DNA of 11,378 bases from Pelagophyceae sp. CCMP2097 (lineage: Eukaryota; Sar; Pelagophyceae): positions 9,759-21,136 of the forward strand of contig MU657832.1 in NCBI GenBank assembly GCA_026770575.1. The letters run 5' to 3'. The translations under genes were made by a program, and so were the position numbers. The notes under the pieces are model-generated. The model was not told the origin of the DNA, ran no database searches, and was given only the letters and a program-made list of their open reading frames with translations. Below are positions 1 through 8,278 of this stretch, piece by piece (positions within the stretch are counted from its first letter, which is position 1; each line of letters starts with the position of its first letter).

Positions 1-140
1 TAGAAGAAGTTTTTGGTCACAGGTTCGAATCTGGTCGGCCGCAAAAAAAAGAAAAAATAAATAGCTCAATAAGAAATAAAATAATAAAAATAAAGATAAG
101 GAGGATTTGAAAGTTCAGCGATTAGTTAAATAATTTCAAT
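1..140 (+). other. tRNA T-arm-like sequence followed by an A-rich tract
   Basis: Bases 23-33 read GGTTCGAATCT, which matches the eukaryotic B-box / T-loop consensus. The flanking bases form a T-stem with only four of five pairs, one of them a G-U, and a CGGCCGC segment follows that could be the 3' strand of an acceptor stem. No T-run Pol III terminator follows. Instead there is an A-rich tract from about base 43 to 105, in strong contrast to the GC-rich genes to the right. This could be the 3' end of a tRNA gene cut by the window edge, or the 3' end of a tRNA-derived retroposon with its A-tail. The 5' half lies outside the window, so neither reading can be confirmed. Confidence 0.35.
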
Positions 141-260
141 TATTTACGTGGGCATTGCAATGGGATTTGGCTGTATCCTTCGGGTCCTCCGTGTGCCTCC
201 GGCGCGCTCTTGTAATAATGTTCCGGGTCTTCCGTCATTTAATGAACGCAAACGCAGCCT

Positions 261-270
261 CTGATTGGCT
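261..270 (-). promoter_or_regulatory. Candidate CCAAT box (NF-Y type)
   Basis: The minus strand reads AGCCAATCAG, a full match to the general NF-Y consensus RRCCAATSRG. NF-Y boxes act in either orientation. It lies about 58 bp before the ATG of the megasynthase, where a promoter-proximal element would be plausible. No TATA box was recognised. A ten-base site can occur by chance. Confidence 0.35.
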
Positions 271-300
271 CGATTTCTCTCGCGCCCTGGCGGAACACAC

Positions 301-320
301 GGAGGGCCACGGAGGGCCAG
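301..320 (+). repeat. 10-bp tandem duplication in the leader
   Basis: GGAGGGCCAC is followed directly by GGAGGGCCAG, just upstream of the megasynthase ATG at 328. The left half also forms an inverted match with CCTCCGTGTG at 186-195 (CACACGGAGG at 295-304). No function is evident. Confidence 0.4.
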
Positions 321-327
321 GAAGGCC

Positions 328-3300
328 ATGCGCGCCTCGGTGACTGCGGTTGCGGCCGCGCTGCCGCCGGAGGTTCGCGGCAACGCCTGGTTCGAGGAGC
401 GACTCGACACCACGGCCGCGTGGATCGAGCAGCGTGCGCGCCAGCGCCCCGGGGCCAGGCAGCACCCAGCGACGCGGGTCGACGGAGTTTCTGCGTCCAC
501 CTTGGCGGCCCGCGCGGAGTGCGCGCGCGCAGGCACGGGCATTTTAACGCGGCGCATCCTGCCCGAATCGTCGTCGTTCCGCGACCTGTGCGTCGTCGCC
601 GCGGAGCGCGCCTGCGGCTCGGCGGCGGGCTCCAAGGTGCGTGGCTCCGACGCGCATCCGGCGCCCCGGAGCACCGCAGCGCAGGTCGACCTGGTCATCC
701 TTGCGACGACGACGCCGGAAGACGACTTTGGTGATGCGGCGTTCATCGCGGTGCGCTCCAGCTGTCGCCGCTGCATGCGCCGCTTGGGCGTGCCCGCCCT
801 TTCAGGATGCGCGTCTATAGGCGGCGCTCGCGGCGCGCGACCTCGCCGTTTCCGGATGCGCGGCGTTCGACATTCGAAGTGCGTGCGCCGGCGGCGTCGA
901 CGCGCTGCTCGTGGCAGCCAAGTTCGTCGAGAGCGGGTCGCACTCGCGCGCGTGCGTCGTCGCCGCGGACGCGCTGAGCCGGCGCGTGGACTGGGGAGAC
1001 CGAGCCACGTGCGCTCTCTTCGGCGACGCGGCGTCGGCCTTTGTCGTCGAGCTGCGGCCGGGCGCGGGCTTGTGCGGTGCGGTGATGCGGTCGAGCCCGT
1101 CGGATGCGCTCGCGCTGCCGCGCGGCGCAGTGCTGGCCATGCGCGGGCCGGAAGTCTTTTCGTTCGCAGTCGCAGCGGCGACGGCGGCCGTCGCCGACGT
1201 CCTCGCTGCCGCGGCGTGGCCCGCCTCGGGCGCCAAGCTCGTCCTGCATCAGGCAAACGCGCGCATCCTCCGCGCCGTGCGCGCAAACCTCGGCATCGGC
1301 GATGCAGAGCTGCCGTCCCACGTCGGCGCCTTTGGCAACACGGGCGCCGCGTCCGTCGGGCTTATGCTCGCGCACCTTGCCGCGCGCGGCGGGCTGCGCG
1401 CCGGCGACCGAGTCGTCGTCGCCACCTTTGGCGCAGGGCTGAAAGTATCCGCAGCCGCCTTGGTCTGGGCCGACGGAGTGCACGTTGAGGGTGTCGACGA
1501 ATCCTTCTTCTTCGACGACCAAGTCCCCGTGGCGGCGGCGATGGACGCCGCAGTGCCGGACTTTGACGACGGCCCGCAGCGGACGCGCGCCGCCGCCGTC
1601 GTCTTTGCGCTGCGCCTCGCGCTCGGTGTTCCCGTGGGCGTGCTCGACCTCGCCGGGGGGCTTGTCGACTCGCTCGCGGCGATGGAGTTTTCGGCGCGCG
1701 TCAACGCCGGCGGCGAGTTCGACGTCGCGCCGACGATGCTCCTCGAGCACGAGACGCTCGAGTCGCTCTGCGCAGCAGTCGAGGCGACGAGGCGCGCGGA
1801 CGCGGCGAGGCCCGCGGCCGCGGCGCCGGGGCTCCGCTCCGTCGAGTCGTTCCACGAGGTGCCGGAAACCGTGTCGTGCGCGACCGACTCCACGCCGTGT
1901 GCGCCCGACGCCACGCTGCTGGTGCCCGACGCCACGCCGCTGTCCGGCGCCGCTTCGTCCGAGGCGGTGGGCGCGTCGTGCGCGGTGACGCCGCTGCAGC
2001 ACGCGATGCTCTACCACCACGCGGCGGACGCGGCTGGCGGCCACTTTGTCGAGTCGTTTGCGTGGCACTTCGGCGGCGGCGGCCTCGACGCCGGACGCCT
2101 CCGCGCCGCCGTCTCCGCGACGGTGCGGCGGCACGACGCGCTCCGCAGCACGTTCACCGGCGCGCCCGGCCTCGCCGCCGCCGACGGCCGCTTTGATTCG
2201 CCGACGCAGACTATCGTCGACCTTGATCCCGGCGCCGAGTGCTTCAATGCGGCTCGCGGCGGCTGCTTCGAGCACCACGTCGCGCACGGCGCCGGCGCCG
2301 TGGGCCGCGTCGCGCGGGGCCAGCGCCGCGCCGTCATCGACGCGCTGGAGCGCGCGAGGCCGCCGCTCATCCGCGTGGCGCTCGTCGACGGCGACGACTG
2401 CTGGCTCCTCATCACGCTCCATCACCTCGTCGCCGACGGTGCCTCGGTGCGCATCATCTTGCAGACGCTCTCCGATGCTTATGCCGGTGCCCAACTCGCC
2501 GCGGCGCCGTCGTGGCTCCAAGTCTCGCGCGACATGCGCGCGGCGCGGTCCGGCGACGCGGCCTTTCGCCGCGCCGTCGAGTACTACGCGCGGTGCGCCG
2601 CGCTCGCTGGCGGTTCGGGGAGCGCCGTCGACGCAGTCGTCGAGCGCTGCAGGGCCGCGTCAACATCGACGGCGGCGTCGGCGGCGACGCGCCCCTGCCG
2701 CGGCGTCGTGGCACCGCTGCAGAAGATGGCGCGCGCGTTTGCGCGCGGCTCGCTCGGCGCGCTGGCCAACGCTGCCTTTGCAGTCGCCTGCGGCGCCGAC
2801 GCCTCAGAGCGGTGGACTGTTTCTCGGCTCTACGGCCTCACCGTCGCGACGCGCTTCGCGCAGGGCACGGGCGACGTCGTCGGGCCCGTGCTGAACACGG
2901 TGCCCGTCCTCGCGGAGCTGCCCGCGTCGCGCGCGGCGGCTTTCAAGGCCGCGGCGGCGGCCATCGCAAACGCTGTGGGCGACGCGGTCCGCATCTGCGC
3001 GTTGGAGCCTTTGCCCGGACTCGTCGAGGCGACGCGCACCAAGCTCGAAGTCGTCTTCGACTTTCAAGGCGGCGCCGAGAATTGGTCCACGTTCGAAGGC
3101 TTTGGCTCTGCGCCTGGCGGGACCCCTAAGTGCGCTTTGCGCGGCGGCGCGCTCTTGGACCGCGCGGGCGTATCGCTCTCGGTGCGGTGCGTCCGCGCCG
3201 GCGACGACTTTGTCTTGAGCGCCGTCGCCGAGGCTGAAGGCGTCGGCCCGTTGCTCGAAAACGTCCTCGCCCGCCTCGCAGCCGTGCTCCGGGCGCTCGC

Positions 3301-6300
3301 GGCGTGCGTCGACGGCGATGACGTCGCCGACGTCCCGCTCGGCGCCCTCCGCGCCGCCGCCGCCGCCGCGGTCACGGCCGGCGCCGCGCCGCCGGGCGCG
3401 CTCTTTTCTGAACTGGCAGACGCCGCCGCCGCAGACGCGCGAGCCTTCGCCCCGGAAGCGGCGCGCTGTGCAGCGTCAGCGGCGACGGTAGCCGCGGTGA
3501 CAGCGGCGGTGGCGCGCGAGTTGGGCTTGGAGACGGTCGGCCCCGACGAGAACCTCGTCGCTTTGGGCCTCGACTCGCTCCGCGCCATGCGCGCCTTCTC
3601 CGCCGCCGTCGCACTCGGCGCGCCGGCCGCGCTGTCGCTGCGCCACCTCTTCGCATCGCCGACGGTCCGCGGCGTCGCGGAACAGGCCGACGCGCTCGCG
3701 AGCCCCGGCGCCGCCGAGGTGCTCGGTGGGGCCGAGTCGGCGTCACCCTTCAAGATGCTGGAAGAAAGCGACTCGACGGCAGAGGCGTACCCGCTCTTCG
3801 GCGTCGGGGCGGCGCACTTTGTCGGCCTGTTTGCGTCGAGCTTCTCCGCCGAGCCTGTGCCGCCGCAAATCTACTGGGAATGGAAATTCGAGGGCGGCCT
3901 GGACGTTTCGCGTTTCGAGACGGCCCTCGACGCCGTCGTTTCGCGGCACGCGACGCTCCGCGCAGCGGTGCGGGACGACGGCAATATGCGCGTCGTCGAC
4001 GGTGCGCGGGCGTTCAAGGTGCAGCGAATCGGTTTCGGCGAAGCCGCGTTCGACGAGGCGCGCCGCTTCATGCGCGACGACGCCGCGGTCATCGGGTCCG
4101 TCTACGAATGGCCGCTGTTTGCCATTTGCGTGACGCACTTTCCCGCAAACGATCCGGCGAACGGGGAAGCGTACTCCATCGCACACGTGGCCATGTCACT
4201 TTTCCTCATGGACGCCGTCTCGGACCTCACCTTCCGAGCAGAGCTCTCCCAAGCCTACCGCAAACTCGGCGACGCTTCAAGGCGCGGCGAAGCAGCAAAC
4301 CTCTTCGACACGCCGCCGCCGCAGCTGTCGCCCGTGCCCGCATCGACGATTCGGACCCCGGAGACGACAGAGATGACCGAGTCGCGAGGAGCGCCAGAGA
4401 GCTGATCGTGGCGGCGCCAGGGAGAGACCATCGTCCGGAATGCCGTCGGTCGTAGGTTTGGCCGGTACGCGCGGAGCCTCGTCGCGGGCCTGTCGCGGTC
4501 GAAAGCGCACGCCGAGGGCATGAAGTTTTGGGAGGCCAAGCTCGAACAAGGCATGGCCATGTGCGGCCCGGACGTGCCCGTCTCGGGCGCGCTGCCTCGC
4601 GTGGCGCGCTTCCGGAATTTTACAGTTGTCCTCGCGGCAGACGCCTGGCGCGGCGCCCAGGCCGAGTGCCGGCGGCGGGGCCACACGGTGCCCGTGGTTT
4701 TGCTCACCGCGTACGCTTTAACGCTCGCCCGACACGTCTCGCGGCCGGGGAGCGAGCCCTGGAGATTTTTGATCAACGTGCTTTTGTGCCTCCGCTACCC
4801 TGCGCACCCCGAAGCCACGACAGTCCTCGGCAACTGTTCCTCGACGGTCGTCGTCGACGTCGACCTCCGCTTTGCGACGACGTTTGACCAAGCCTGTTCG
4901 GCGGTGGCCCAAGCGCTGGCAGAGTCGCTGGAGCACTCTTCAGTGTCGGGTATCGAAGTTATGGCCATGGTGCAAAAAAAGCGAAAAGGCGGCGCCTTTG
5001 ACGCCGTTGCCCCGTTCGTCTTCACGACGCCCCTCGGCGTCGAGAACTCGCTTCCCGAATCGCTGCGGAAACGCGACTGGTGCTTCCGCGAGACGCACTT
5101 CTCCGAGCGCGTGCCGCACACGGCGTGCGTCAACGCCGTCAAGGACGCCCCTGGCACCGGCGAGGCCCACGCCTCGCTCGACTACGTCGACGGCGTCTTC
5201 CCGGAGGAAGTGGTGGAGAGCATCACGGAGACGTACGCCACACTCCTCCGAGACGTCGTTTCTGGGGCCGCGAGCAAGTGGGACGCCGTCCTCGCGGACG
5301 TCCTCGACGCCGCGCAGCGGCCCAAGCACGAGGCGCAGCAGCGCGCCGCGTCGTCTCCCGCGTACTTGGAAGGTGGGCTCCTCCACGATGCGCTCTTCGA
5401 CGAGCAACCGCGATCATCGCCCGCGCTCATCGTCGACGAGGGCGGCGCTTTGCGCGAATTTTCCTATGCCGAGCTCCGGTCGCGGTCGCGCGCCGCCGCC
5501 GCCGCGCTTCAGCGCCTCTTGCCGGACGCTCGCGACGACGCGGAAACGCACCGCTTTTCGGGGGCCATCATCATGGCAAAGGGCTGGCGCCAAGTCGTCG
5601 CCACGCACGCCGTCCTCCTCTGCGGCGGCGCCTACGTGCCAATAGACGCGCTCCTCTGGCGCGTTTGCCGCGTCGCCGGAAAAACCACGAAACGAGACAG
5701 GGAGCGCGTCCCGGAATGGTCGCCTTTAGGCCGGAGCAGCGTTGCCGCGACGTCGTGGAGCGGAGCGGCGCCTTGGTGGCGCTGGTGGACGGCAGCGCGT
5801 CACACTCGCTGGGTGGCATCGACTGGGGCGTGCCTACGTTGGAGATTTGCGACTTTGAGCGAGACGAGCCGGAGCGCGCGTGGCCGCCCGGCGCGGGTGC
5901 CTGCTCGGTTTCGCGGCGGTTTCCCGGGGCGGCGGCGTACGTCATCTTCACGTCTGGATCGACGGGGAATCCGAAAGGTGTCGTCTGCCATCATTATGGC
6001 GCGATGAACACCATTGCCGACGTCAACGCCCGGTCCAAAGTCTGCGCCACCGACAGGATCCTCGGCCTCGCCTCGCTGGCGTTCGACTTGTCCGTCTACG
6101 ACATCTTTGGCGCCACTCTAGCGAGGGCAACGCTCGTGCTGCCGAACGCCGCCGACGTCACCCCGCCCGACCCAGCCGCCTGGCTATCGCTCGCCCGAAG
6201 CGCCGGCGTCACGCTCTGGAACTCGGTGCCCGCTTTGTTGGACTTGGCCTGCGTCGCGGCCGAGGCCGGGGGCGCGCGGCTGCCGCAATCGCTAAGGTGC

Positions 6301-8205
6301 GTATGGCTCTCCGGCGATGCCGTGCCGCCGACGCTGCCCGCGCGGTGCGCTGCCCTCACGACGACTGATCTCCGGTTCGTCCTCATGGGCGGCGCCACGG
6401 AAGCGGCGATTTGGTCCAACGAACATGTTGTCGACGCGAGAACGTTCGCGCCGCCAAACGGCTGGACCGTCTGGCCATACGGCACCGCCCTGTCCGGCCA
6501 GACGCTCCAAGTCCTCGACGACGAGACTTTGGAGCCGAAGGCGCCCTGGTCTTGTGGGGGTATTTATATTGGGGGCGTCGGCGTCGCGACCGGCTACCAC
6601 GGCGATGCCGCGCAGACAGCCCAGCACTTCGTCACGCGAAAGCGCGACGGCGCGCGCCTCCTGCGCACGGGCGACGTCGGGCGGTCGCGTGCCTGCGGCG
6701 GGGCGCCCGGCGACGCCGCCGTCGAGATTCTGGGCCGCAGCGACGCCCGCGTCAAGGTCCGCGGGTTCCGAGTCGAGCTCGGCGAAATCGAGCACGCCGT
6801 CGTCGACGCCGCGCGTTTTGCCGCGCAGGGCGCGTTTGTCGCCTACGCGCCGCGCGCCGCCGCCTGCGACGCGCGAGGCGGCGACGTCGTTGTCCACGTT
6901 GCGCTGCTCCGCCCAACGGCCGCCGACGCCGGCTGGCGAGTGTTCGAGGCCCAGCTGCTGGTGGCGCTGGCGCAGCGCCTCGCGACGTACATGGTCCCGC
7001 GGCGCGTATTGCCCATCGACGCTTTGCCGTTGTCGGGCAACGGAAAGGTCGACCGAGACGCGCTCCCGCGCCTCGGCGCCGCCGTTTTGGACGGCCCCTC
7101 GGCGGAAAGAGGCGCGGCGCGGCCGCCAGCCGACGATTTCGAGGCCGCGGTCCGCGGCGAGATGGCTGAACTGCTGGGCCTCGACGAGGCCGCGCTCTGC
7201 TGCGACGCGGCCGACTTTTTCCGGCTTGGCGGCACGTCCATCCTGGCGCTGCGCCTCCTATTGCGGCTGAACAAACGCTTTTCGGGCAACCTCGACGCGC
7301 GCACGCTCGTCGGCGCGCCGACCATCGCCGCGCTCGCAAAAGCAGTCCGCGCCGGCGGCGCCGACGCGGTCCAAGGCGGGGCGCTCTCCGCCGCGCCGGG
7401 CGCGACGCCCGCAGGAGGCGTCTACGAGTCGCTCGACCTCACGGACGACGCCGCCGGCGGCGTCCGCACGCTTCTCGTGCTCATCAACCCCGCGGGCGCG
7501 TCGGCGCTGTGCTACCTCGGCCTGGCGCGCGCTATGCGGGGCTCCGGCGTGCGCGTTTCCGCTCTCGATGACGGCGTCGTCGCAGGCAAACGCGCCGTGC
7601 TGCCCTTTGCGTCGATTGCCGCGGCCGCCGCAGACGCCGCGGCCGCCATCGACCGCCTCGTTTCTGAGCACGCGGGTTTGACGCGCCTTGTCGTCGGCGG
7701 GTGGTCCTACGGCGGCGTCGTCGCGTTCTCGGCGGCGGTGGAACTCGAGGCGCGGGGCGTGGCTGTCTTTGGCGTCGCGTTGTTTGACGCGCCCCTTTCC
7801 GCCGCCGTCGTAGACGCGCCACCCGCCGCGGACGCTGCGGACGGCGCCGCGGACGGCGCGGACGGCGCGGCGCGGCGCCACTTCGCAGCCGCGACTGCGC
7901 TCCTCGTGGCGTACCACGCCGCGCCGCCTTCAAACGCGGGGGCGTTTTCCGTCGTCGAATACATCCCAGAGCTCTCTTTGGACCGCCGGCCGCGGAGCTG
8001 CTCTTTGGTTTCCGAGGAGCGGCGCGCGGCGCACACCGTAAACGGCGCGACGCACTGGACGCTCCTATCCGACGGCGCCGCAGACGACGTCGTGCGCCAC
8101 CTCGGAGGCTGGCTCGCCGACGATATACCGGCGCCCGACGCTCGACCGGCGCCCGACGCCCGATTCGCTCCGGACGACGTCGCCGACGAAGACGCCGTCG
8201 AGTGA
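328..8205 (+). CDS. KAS III-NRPS hybrid megasynthase (KSIII-PCP-C-PCP-Cy-A-PCP-TE)
   Basis: The spliced model joins 328-433, 533-636, 685-750, 821-4326, 4456-5658 and 5730-8205, giving 2486 residues and a TGA stop. Domain order by residue is: FabH-like KAS III about 1-310 (Cys114, His235, Asn265), carrier about 345-415 (Ser376), condensation about 479-930 (HHLVADG at 626), carrier about 975-1050 (Ser1011), heterocyclization about 1082-1545, adenylation about 1570-2115, carrier about 2130-2205 (Ser2165), thioesterase about 2235-2460 (Ser2321). The ATG at 328 is the first in frame and places the usual FabH N-terminus at once; no targeting peptide is seen. Such enzymes build acylated peptides on phosphopantetheine arms. 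Fusing a KAS III to the front of an NRPS is unusual. Domain identities are firm. Exon ends are inferred from motif continuity, and the 4327 donor has an alternative at 4381 that adds 18 residues. Confidence 0.9.
434..532 (+). other. Intron 1 of the megasynthase (99 bp)
   Basis: The donor is C|GTGCGC and the acceptor CGCGCAG|GC, phase 1. Removal joins WIEQ to RTGI through a restored CGC Arg codon, recreating the most conserved N-terminal motif of KAS III. The length is a multiple of three and the frame stays open, so gene finders may read through it. Confidence 0.9.
637..684 (+). other. Intron 2 of the megasynthase (48 bp)
   Basis: The donor is AAG|GTGCGT and the acceptor AGCGCAG|GTC, phase 0. 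Removal joins GSAAGSK to VDLVILATTTPE, matching the helix-strand step before the KAS III TTTPD motif. At 48 bp it is very short and a multiple of three. Confidence 0.8.
751..820 (+). other. Intron 3 of the megasynthase (70 bp)
   Basis: The donor is GCG|GTGCGC and the acceptor TCTATAG|GCG, phase 0. It is required: KAS III homology moves from reading frame 1 to frame 2, and frame 2 has a stop at 818-820 that serves as the acceptor TAG. Splicing joins GDAAFIA to AALAARDLAVSGCAAFDI. Confidence 0.88.
1580..1800 (+). other. Domain: carrier protein 1 (ACP/PCP)
   Basis: A four-helix carrier pattern contains GGLVDSLAAMEF, with Ser376 as the predicted phosphopantetheine site, followed by LLEHETLESLCAAVEA, the usual last helix. 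The motif is GLVDSL rather than GLDSL, and the attachment Ser is intact. It directly follows the KAS III domain, so it is the likely site where the starter beta-ketoacyl group is formed or held. A Pro/Ala/Asp-rich linker with repeated PDAT follows before the C domain. Confidence 0.8.
1979..3340 (+). other. Domain: NRPS condensation (C)
   Basis: It opens with VTPLQHAML (core C1), then RRHDALRSTF (C2), the catalytic HHLVADG (core C3, His626-His627), and GPVLNTVPV (core C5). All key residues for amide-bond formation are present. It lies between carriers 1 and 2, so it would couple the starter on carrier 1 to an aminoacyl group on carrier 2. This module has no adenylation domain. Confidence 0.9.
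3475..3700 (+). other. Domain: carrier protein 2 (PCP)
   Basis: The pattern ELGLETVGPDENLVALGLDSL carries Ser1011 in the standard GLDSL context, followed by LRHLFASPTVRGVAEQ, the last carrier helix. It sits between C and Cy with no dedicated A domain, so it must be charged either in trans or by the single A domain of the next module. Confidence 0.88.
3788..5310 (+). other. Domain: NRPS heterocyclization (Cy), with altered motif residues
   Basis: The domain starts at YPLFGVG and has SRHATLRAAV, HVAMSLFLMDAVSD, INVLLCLRYPAHPE, VLGNCSS, EHSSVSGIEV and FVFTTPLG. These line up in order with Cy-family motifs (RH.mLR, DxxxxDxxS, FNR.P.HP, VGDFTS, DH..YSGV, PVVFTS) rather than with ordinary C domains. 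Cy domains condense and then cyclodehydrate Cys, Ser or Thr into thiazoline or oxazoline rings. Here the signature reads SxxxxDxxS (Ser1218, Asp1223, Ser1226), and the later SQTPQVWLD-like segment reads SERVPHTACVN, apparently without the expected Asp. The Thr of the VFTT motif is kept. Condensation activity is plausible; ring closure is uncertain. An intron (4327-4455) interrupts the domain. Confidence 0.85.
4327..4455 (+). other. Intron 4 of the megasynthase (129 bp; alternative 75 bp)
   Basis: An in-frame TGA at 4403-4405 breaks the Cy domain, while homology resumes in the same frame after 4456. The acceptor GTCGTAG|GTTT is clear and needs a phase 2 donor. Two fit: CT|GTCGCC at 4327, giving PPPQLFGRYARS, and GA|GTCGCG at 4381, giving a 75-bp intron and 18 more residues. 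The first gives a tighter fit to the FRDY region of Cy domains; the second has a length more like the other introns. Confidence 0.7.
5375..7085 (+). other. Domain: NRPS adenylation (A), cysteine-like
   Basis: Core motifs are GGAYVPIDALLWPEQR (A2, across an intron), FTSGSTGNPKG (A3), FDLSVYDIFG (A4), GGATEAAIW (A5), LRTGDVGR (A7), GRSDARVKVRGFRVELGEIE (A8) and LSGNGKVDR (A10, Lys2101). FDLSVYDIFG, TLWNSVPAL and SGDAVP are typical of Cys-activating domains that follow Cy domains, as in yersiniabactin HMWP2. Read by eye, the ten-residue code is D-L-Y-N-W-S-M-I-W-K. The enzyme would adenylate the amino acid with ATP and load carrier 3. Confidence 0.9.
5659..5729 (+). other. Intron 5 of the megasynthase (71 bp, GC-AG)
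   Basis: A-domain homology moves from frame 2 to frame 1 here. Every GT nearby lies in phase 0, while the good acceptor CGCCTTTAG|GCCG needs phase 2. A GC donor, CTG|GCGCGT, fits: it restores a TGG codon and yields IDALLWPEQR, the expected D..(aromatic)P.eR pattern after motif A2. A GT alternative (5663 with acceptor CAG at 5737) gives IDALLWRRCRD, which lacks the P.eR pattern. Confidence 0.72.
7135..7350 (+). other. Domain: carrier protein 3 (PCP)
   Basis: DDFEAAVRGEMAELLGLDE begins the carrier. ADFFRLGGTSILALRLL contains the attachment Ser2165 in the LGGTS form usual after A domains, and VGAPTIAALAKAV is the last helix. This is the acceptor carrier of the Cy-A-PCP module and the donor to the thioesterase. 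Confidence 0.92.
7450..8120 (+). other. Domain: type I thioesterase (TE)
   Basis: An alpha/beta-hydrolase fold is shown by the first strand TLLVLINPAG, the nucleophile elbow GGWSYGG (Ser2321), ALFDAPL (Asp2348, probable triad acid) and NGATHWTLL (His2437). It is C-terminal, as usual for the release step, and would hydrolyse or cyclise the finished chain. A low-complexity Asp-Gly-Ala-rich repeat (about 7828-7872) interrupts the lid region. After the fold there is a short acidic tail with PAPDAR repeats. Confidence 0.88.
8128..8163 (+). repeat. 18-bp tandem repeat at the 3' end of the megasynthase
   Basis: Two near-identical 18-bp units encode PAPDAR twice, followed by a degenerate third unit (FAPDDV, 8164-8181). 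It forms the acidic C-terminal tail after the thioesterase fold. The unit preserves the reading frame. Confidence 0.8.
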
Positions 8206-8278
8206 CGCCCATTTTCCCCGTCGCGCTTGCACATAAAGTACCCAAAGTCAATGGACTGGGGCTCTGCAAGAGGGGGCG
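8206..8278. other. Convergent intergenic gap
   Basis: Only 73 bp separate the TGA of the megasynthase from the TAA of the minus-strand kinase, so the two 3' UTRs must share or overlap this space. A CATAAA at 8232-8237 on the + strand is one base off AATAAA; no canonical polyadenylation signal was seen on either strand. Confidence 0.6.

Larger units (their letters stand above)
328..1470 (+). other. Domain: beta-ketoacyl-ACP synthase III (FabH-like)
   Basis: This domain is encoded across exons 1-4. Splicing intron 1 restores the family motif WIEQRTGI. Further family landmarks are ATTTPEDDFG, the nucleophile motif SACAGG (Cys114), WGDRATCALFGDAASA, LHQANARIL (His235) and AFGNTGAAS (Asn265). The 30-residue His-Asn spacing equals that of E. 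coli FabH. KAS III enzymes load an acyl-CoA on Cys and condense it with malonyl-ACP, with His and Asn serving decarboxylation. The full triad suggests true Claisen condensation rather than simple acyl transfer. No acyltransferase domain is present, so malonyl loading of the next carrier would have to occur in trans. Confidence 0.92.

Noticed and set aside
265..327. Upstream TTG start extending the megasynthase
   Set aside because: Eukaryotic initiation at TTG is unlikely, the extra residues do not match KAS III, and ATG at 328 gives the family N-terminus directly.
144..1286. 380-codon minus-strand frame rich in Arg and Pro
   Set aside because: It is antisense to the KAS III exons and shows no conserved pattern; it is an open frame by composition only.
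815..2521. 568-codon open frame on the minus strand opposite the megasynthase
   Set aside because: It is antisense to well-supported KAS III, carrier and C domains. Its Arg/Ala/Gly-rich translation has no motif and is expected from GC-rich codon bias.
4403..4405. In-frame TGA as a true stop, making two separate genes or a pseudogene
   Set aside because: It falls in the middle of a Cy domain whose motifs continue in the same frame after 4456, with a clear acceptor and suitable donors, so an intron explains it better.
3788..5310. A plain condensation domain with a broken HHxxxDG
   Set aside because: The ordered Cy-family motifs along the whole domain explain it better; the region aligned to HHxxxDG is the Cy signature position.
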